Source: Oscillospiraceae bacterium
GTDB taxonomy: Bacteria > Bacillota_A > Clostridia > Oscillospirales > JAAYXM01
NCBI GenBank assembly: GCA_017408185.1
Contig: JAFQVE010000405.1
Coordinates: 1 to 9,677 of the forward strand
Direction of reading: 5' to 3'
Length of the DNA stretch: 9,677 bases
Shown here: piece after piece, positions 7,090 to 9,677 of the stretch
Layout of the letters: the number at the start of each line of letters is the position of its first letter
Position numbering within the stretch: the stretch's first letter is position 1
Notes under the pieces: model-generated
What the model was told of the DNA's origin: nothing
Database searches by the model: none
Seen by the model: only the letters and a program-made list of their open reading frames with translations
Position numbers and translations under genes: made by a program

Positions 7090-7281
7090 TTAGTCAAAAA
7101 AAAGCTCAGCGGGGTTATTTACTTCAAGCTTTTCTGCAATATACTCCGCTTCGACTATTCCAATCGTATTCTTTTCAAGCTTTTCCTCTAATGTTTTTGA
7201 CGACAAACCCAGTTCACACGCAATTTCCTCAAAGCACAAGCCTTTATCCAGAATTGCTTTTTTGATTTTTGCGACACGCAT
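7090..7281 (-). CDS. Minimal XRE-type helix-turn-helix protein
   Basis: A 63-residue protein that is essentially only a Cro/C1-type HTH. Helices 1-2 are MRVAKIKKAILDKGLCFEEIA, the turn and recognition helix ELGLSSKTLEEKLE, and helices 4-5 EAEYIAEKLEVNNPAELFFD. The closing 'IAEKL..NPAELFF' pattern is typical of small Clostridia HTH proteins. There is no effector or multimerisation domain. The ATG at 7281 has an AAGGA element about 12 nt upstream, a little far. An extended -10 promoter precedes it and the DUF6514-like gene follows in the same direction. It is divergent from the larger XRE gene starting at 7433, an arrangement often associated with mutual or self-repression, as in Cro/CI pairs, but there are no phage genes nearby. 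The target is unknown. Confidence 0.8.
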   Translation of the reverse strand: MRVAKIKKAILDKGLCFEEIACELGLSSKTLEEKLEKNTIGIVEAEYIAEKLEVNNPAELFFD

Positions 7282-7321
7282 CCGTCCGACACATCCTTGC
7301 GCTGATTTTTATGTCTGTTAT

Positions 7322-7350
7322 ATAATAGCACATTTCTTATAACTTCGCAA
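7322..7350 (-). promoter_or_regulatory. Promoter of the small HTH / DUF6514-like operon
   Basis: On the minus strand TTGCGA (7345-7350), a 17-bp spacer, then TGC-TATTAT with the -10 at 7322-7327 (extended -10). It lies about 40 nt upstream of the HTH start codon. A TTGACT nearby is 22 bp from the -10 and so fits less well. Confidence 0.6.
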
Positions 7351-7352
7351 GT
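7342..7352. promoter_or_regulatory. Short dyad over the HTH promoter -35, candidate operator
   Basis: ACTT-CGC-AAGT is an 11-bp inverted repeat with four-base arms. It covers the leftward -35 box in the divergent region between two XRE regulator genes, where an autoregulatory operator would be expected. The arms are short, so support is weak. Confidence 0.25.
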
Positions 7353-7378
7353 CAAAAAAGCAAATTTTTTCATTTTTC

Positions 7379-7407
7379 TTGCAAATCACCAAAAACTATG
7401 GTACAAT
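7379..7407 (+). promoter_or_regulatory. Promoter of the 160-residue XRE regulator gene
   Basis: TTGCAA (7379-7384), a 17-bp spacer ending in TGG, then TACAAT (7402-7407): a good sigma-A promoter with an extended -10. It is 25 nt upstream of the ATG at 7433. It overlaps a possible upstream TTG start of the downstream gene, which argues against that start. Confidence 0.7.
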
Positions 7408-7432
7408 GTATTATGTAAAAGTGGGTGATATA

Positions 7433-7915
7433 ATGGAAACAACAGGCGAAAGAATAAAGAGGTACCGTGAAGCATCCGGCATGACCCAGGAAGAGCTTGC
7501 CGCTAAAATCAAAACCTCTCCTCAAAATATTTATAAATATGAAAAAGGCATAATTCACAATATACCTATGAAAAGAATACAGGCGCTTTCCGAAGTTTTC
7601 GGCATCGCTCCGGCTCAGCTTGCCGGGTGGGGCTCCGATCCTTGCGGAAAGCTCAATTCTCCTGTCCAAAAAAACAATCCTATAAAACCGCTTGAGGCTC
7701 CCGATCTTTCCGAAGATGAAAAAACACTTATCGTTCTTTATCGCCAGGCTTCACCCGATTATCAGACTGCGTTACTGAACCTTCTCAAAGCCGGACAGCG
7801 CTCCGAACACGGAACAAAGCGCGAACCCGAAAGAGTTATCAAGCCATCAGGCACGCTGAAGCTTGCTTCAACAATGCCGCCTTACCGTTTCCGGGATGAG
7901 AATAGCGACGAATAA
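7433..7915 (+). CDS. XRE-family transcriptional regulator
   Basis: A 160-residue protein starting METTGERIKRYREASGMTQE. Residues 5-62 form a canonical Cro/C1-type HTH (MTQEELAAKIKTSPQNIYKY, then the helix NIPMKRIQALSEVFG and APAQLAGW). A proline-rich linker (about 68-90) leads to a helical segment, LSEDEKTLIVLYRQASPDYQ at 92-111, similar to the region after the HTH in many phage-repressor-like and Clostridia XRE proteins. The basic, polar C-terminus has no peptidase (S24) or cupin domain. The ATG at 7433 is used: the frame is open further up to a TTG at 7379, but that codon is part of the -35 box. The ribosome site GGGTGA lies 3-4 nt before the ATG, rather close. It is divergent from the small HTH gene and convergent with araC, with a shared terminator. 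The regulated genes are unknown; self-control and control of the divergent operon are the simplest guess. Confidence 0.85.
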   Translation: METTGERIKRYREASGMTQEELAAKIKTSPQNIYKYEKGIIHNIPMKRIQALSEVFGIAPAQLAGWGSDPCGKLNSPVQKNNPIKPLEAPDLSEDEKTLIVLYRQASPDYQTALLNLLKAGQRSEHGTKREPERVIKPSGTLKLASTMPPYRFRDENSDE

Positions 7916-7960
7916 AATTTTTCTGCCGTATGCTGAAAATACATTTAATATAATACATTC

Positions 7961-8005
7961 AAACCGGGGATTGCAGCAAATTCATTTCGCTGCAATCCCC
8001 GGTTT
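7961..8005. terminator. Bidirectional terminator between convergent XRE and AraC genes
   Basis: A perfect 17-bp inverted repeat: AAACCGGGGATTGCAGC (7961-7977) and its exact complement (7989-8005), with an 11-nt loop. It is 45 nt after the XRE stop. The flanks are only moderately T-rich on both strands (GGTTTATGCTCTTCT rightward, GGTTTGAATGTATTAT leftward). The right arm is translated as the C-terminal KPGIAA of the AraC protein and the stop codon lies in the loop. Confidence 0.75.
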
Positions 8006-8842
8006 ATGCTCTTCTCTGATGCTTTCTGCATTTTTCAAACAGTGAGTCGGAGCGGTCCCCGTAATGCGCTTGAACACGGTGCTGAAGTAGTTCTGATTTG
8101 CAAAGCCAAGAGATGCTGCAACCTCTTTGACGCTTCTTCCGCTTTTTAAAAGACGCGTGGCTTCCGCCGTTTTCATACGGTTAAAATATTGCATAACTCC
8201 CATCCCGGCATATTTTGAAAACGTTTTTTTCAAGTTTATCTCACTCATTCCGCACATTTTGGCGATATCTGCAACTGCTAAGCTCTTATAAAGATTATTC
8301 TCAAGCACGGTAACTATAGCATTATAATTGCCCGCGCTTCCCGTGCTTTTCGGTGCTTTTTTCACCGAGCGCTGAGACAGAATTTGCAAAAGAAACATTT
8401 CAAAGTCTTTCAGTGCAATCTGGCTGTCAAGACATGCAGGATTTTTTATCTCTTTCACGCACCCTCCATCAAAAAGAAACGCTGCCTCAATCTCTGTCAG
8501 AACACGCTTGGGTATCTCCATATTACGGACTTCAAAAAGCTTTGACGAATATTCCGGCACATTGATCGCCTCAAAGCTGAAAATGATTATTTCCGGGCAG
8601 GAGCCCCCCTCACTCCACAGCCGATGAAACTCCATCGGTGCATGAATGATTGCCTGCCCGCTTTCGAGCAGAAAAACACCGTTTCCCGAGGTTATGCCAA
8701 TCTCGCCGTCAAGAACAATAACAATTTCCCAGAAATTATGCGTTTCTCCCTCAAAGAAAAACCGGCTGTCGCACTTCTTGCTAAACGCCGTGTATATCTT
8801 TTTAATCTGAAAAACATTCCTTATCTCTTCTGTACTGAACAC
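7982..8842 (-). CDS. AraC-family transcriptional regulator
   Basis: A 286-residue regulator with an N-terminal cupin-like sensing domain (about 28-75; FFEGETHNFWEIVIVLDGE followed by SGQAIIHAPMEFHRLW) and a C-terminal AraC DNA-binding domain with two HTH motifs, about 188-210 (LAVADIAKMCGMSEINLKK) and about 236-265 (RSVKEVAASLGFANQNYFS, then VFKRITGTAP). Such proteins usually activate sugar catabolic genes on ligand binding. The start is GTG at 8842, because AAAGGTGG (8850-8857) lies 7 nt upstream. An ATG reading from 8947 would add 35 residues of unlike composition and begin inside the promoter -35 box, so I reject it. It is divergent from the TIM-barrel isomerase/epimerase gene, the probable target. 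The last codons lie in the terminator stem shared with the XRE gene. Confidence 0.92.
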   Translation of the reverse strand: MFSTEEIRNVFQIKKIYTAFSKKCDSRFFFEGETHNFWEIVIVLDGEIGITSGNGVFLLESGQAIIHAPMEFHRLWSEGGSCPEIIIFSFEAINVPEYSSKLFEVRNMEIPKRVLTEIEAAFLFDGGCVKEIKNPACLDSQIALKDFEMFLLQILSQRSVKKAPKSTGSAGNYNAIVTVLENNLYKSLAVADIAKMCGMSEINLKKTFSKYAGMGVMQYFNRMKTAEATRLLKSGRSVKEVAASLGFANQNYFSTVFKRITGTAPTHCLKNAESIREEHKPGIAAK

Positions 8843-8849
8843 AGGCACA

Positions 8850-8857
8850 CCACCTTT
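8850..8857 (-). promoter_or_regulatory. Ribosome binding site deciding the GTG start of the AraC gene
   Basis: AAAGGTGG on the minus strand is followed after 7 nt by GTG (8842-8840) in the AraC frame. The same element precedes the PfkB gene. It supports a 286-residue product over the 321-residue upstream reading. Confidence 0.85.
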
Positions 8858-8874
8858 ATACAAATTTATATATA

Positions 8875-8900
8875 ATATATACTTTTTCATATATACTTTT
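8875..8900. repeat. Two 12-bp direct repeats in the AraC leader
   Basis: ATATATACTTTT occurs at 8875-8886 and 8889-8900, a 14-bp period, between the araC promoter and its ribosome site. It could be a tandem half-site for the AraC protein or simply AT-rich low-complexity sequence. Confidence 0.4.
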
Positions 8901-8915
8901 GTTTTTATATACGCT

Positions 8916-8947
8916 ATTATATTACCATACAGACCATCTGCGGTCAA
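8916..8947 (-). promoter_or_regulatory. Promoter of the AraC gene
   Basis: On the minus strand the -35 is TTGACC (8942-8947). With a 17-bp spacer the -10 is TAATAT (8919-8924), preceded by TGG (extended). A perfect TATAAT (8916-8921) overlaps it but at 20 bp. Either way the start point falls about 70 nt upstream of the GTG, leaving an AT-rich leader. The -35 is only about 30 nt from the start codon of the divergent gene. Confidence 0.55.
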
Positions 8948-8975
8948 GACAAATTTTTATTAAGGACTGAAAAAC

Positions 8976-9677
8976 ATGAAGCTTTCTCTTTATTGCGGAG
9001 TGTCAAAAATCATAAGGGAGCGCGGATGGGAAGCCGCAGCAAAAGAAGCACTCAGCCTGGGATGCAATATGCTTGAAACCATCGACACACCTTTTTCCTC
9101 CGAAGAACCCGTTTTAAGCAGCATTGAGCAGGTGCGTGAGGCACGCAAAGTGCTGGACTTTCACGGTGTTTCGATATCGTGCTGCTCTGTATTTGCAAAT
9201 TTATACAACTCTCCGGAAACAGTAAGTTTTCTTAAATCATATTCCGAGCTTGCTTATGAGCTCGGCTCACCGTTTCTTCACCACACTCTTCTTCCGTGGA
9301 TTGAGCCTTCCGCAGAAGTTCCCAAAGCTGAAGAAGCAATCGAGAAAATTATTGATGCAGCAGAAGAAATTGCAAATCACGCAGCAAACTTCGGCATAAC
9401 CTGTCTGTATGAAGGTCAGGGGCTTATCGTCAACGGAATAGAAGGATACCACAAGTTTTTTGATGAAATGAAGCGCAGATGTAAGAACGTCGGCGTCTGC
9501 GGTGACATAGGCAACACCCTTTTCGTCGATGTTTCGCCAAAGGATTTTTTCAGTGAATTTATAAGCGACATTAAGCACGTTCACGTAAAGGAATACAAGC
9601 GTTTCCCCTACACTGAGGAACGGAAACCCGGTTGGATGCGCACGCACAACGGCTCGTATATTTCCGACGTCCCGCTC
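8976..9677 (+). CDS. TIM-barrel sugar phosphate isomerase/epimerase, C-terminus cut by window edge
   Basis: Translation from the ATG at 8976 stays open to the end (234 residues so far); AAGGA lies 9 nt before the ATG. The text (MKLSLYCGVSKIIRERGWEA, then EALSLGCNMLETIDTPF) has the opening of xylose-isomerase-like TIM barrels (AP endonuclease 2 superfamily, IolE/IolH and epimerase relatives). Candidate divalent-metal ligands are visible at strand ends: Glu146 in LYEGQG, Asp177 in CGDIGN and the His pair in KHVHVKEY (201, 203). This family converts or epimerises keto-sugars, inositols or their phosphates in the cytosol; which substrate is not readable. About 40-60 residues are probably missing at the right, judging from the usual 270-290. 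The divergent AraC gene is the likely regulator. The minus-strand reading at 9267-9647 is a shadow of this gene. Confidence 0.88.
   Translation, partial: MKLSLYCGVSKIIRERGWEAAAKEALSLGCNMLETIDTPFSSEEPVLSSIEQVREARKVLDFHGVSISCCSVFANLYNSPETVSFLKSYSELAYELGSPFLHHTLLPWIEPSAEVPKAEEAIEKIIDAAEEIANHAANFGITCLYEGQGLIVNGIEGYHKFFDEMKRRCKNVGVCGDIGNTLFVDVSPKDFFSEFISDIKHVHVKEYKRFPYTEERKPGWMRTHNGSYISDVPL

Noticed and set aside
6615..7265. A 216-codon plus-strand frame
   Set aside because: It runs through a promoter, a terminator, and two minus-strand genes with good family signatures. Its composition is low in complexity and it has no ribosome site.
7379..7432. TTG start at 7379 for the XRE regulator
   Set aside because: The codon is part of the -35 box of a good promoter whose transcript would begin after it; ATG at 7433 starts directly before a canonical XRE domain.
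8843..8947. N-terminal extension of the AraC protein to an ATG at 8947
   Set aside because: The extension starts within the -35 box, contains the ribosome site AAAGGTGG in its coding text and has unlike composition; GTG at 8842 fits better.
9267..9647. A 126-codon minus-strand frame near the right edge
   Set aside because: It is antisense to the TIM-barrel gene on the plus strand, which has a proper start, a ribosome site and conserved metal-ligand motifs.
1..9677. CRISPR array, tRNA, rRNA, insertion sequence or defence cluster
   Set aside because: I looked for regular spaced repeats, cloverleaf or rRNA-like sequence, transposase motifs and nuclease/toxin signatures; none was found beyond the HipA-like scrap at the left.

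Overview
The window looks like chromosomal DNA from a Clostridia-type Firmicute, probably a gut Oscillospirales or related lineage. The basis is strong purine-rich Shine-Dalgarno sites (AAAGGTGG, AAGGA), extended -10 promoters, a DUF6514-like protein, a Pth with an N-terminal extension, and the pth-mfd gene order known from Firmicutes. The assignment is inference; there is no rRNA or other phylogenetic marker.

Layout. (1) 1-427: no intact gene. On the minus strand there are remains of a MATE-type transporter N-terminus, running off the left edge, and a frameshifted fragment resembling a HipA C-terminus. (2) 428-6676, minus strand: a tight four-gene cluster read as pfkB-type sugar kinase, ROK-family repressor, pth (peptidyl-tRNA hydrolase), mfd (transcription-repair coupling factor). 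The gaps are 6, 3 and 15 nt. A good sigma-A promoter (TTGACG-17-TAAAAT) precedes the kinase, and an AT-rich dyad over its -10 is a candidate operator for the ROK repressor. A sugar-responsive module therefore appears to sit in front of two housekeeping genes. (3) 6770-7281, minus strand: a small XRE-type HTH gene followed by a DUF6514-like gene, ending in an intrinsic terminator. The DUF6514-like start region can fold into a hairpin with the ribosome binding site in its loop. (4) 7433-7915, plus strand: a 160-residue XRE regulator divergent from the small HTH gene, with its own promoter. (5) 7961-8005: a perfect 17-bp inverted repeat, a shared terminator for the convergent XRE and AraC genes, whose right arm also encodes the AraC C-terminus. 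(6) 7982-8842, minus strand: an AraC-family regulator with a GTG start, divergent from a TIM-barrel sugar isomerase/epimerase gene (8976 to the right edge, plus strand, incomplete).

The theme is carbohydrate response: kinase with ROK repressor on one side, AraC with isomerase/epimerase on the other. Two HTH regulators of unknown target lie between them. I see no CRISPR array, tRNA, rRNA, insertion sequence or clear defence system. The most unusual items are regulatory (the candidate ROK operator, the hairpin around the DUF6514-like start, the terminator that doubles as coding sequence) and the decayed left end.
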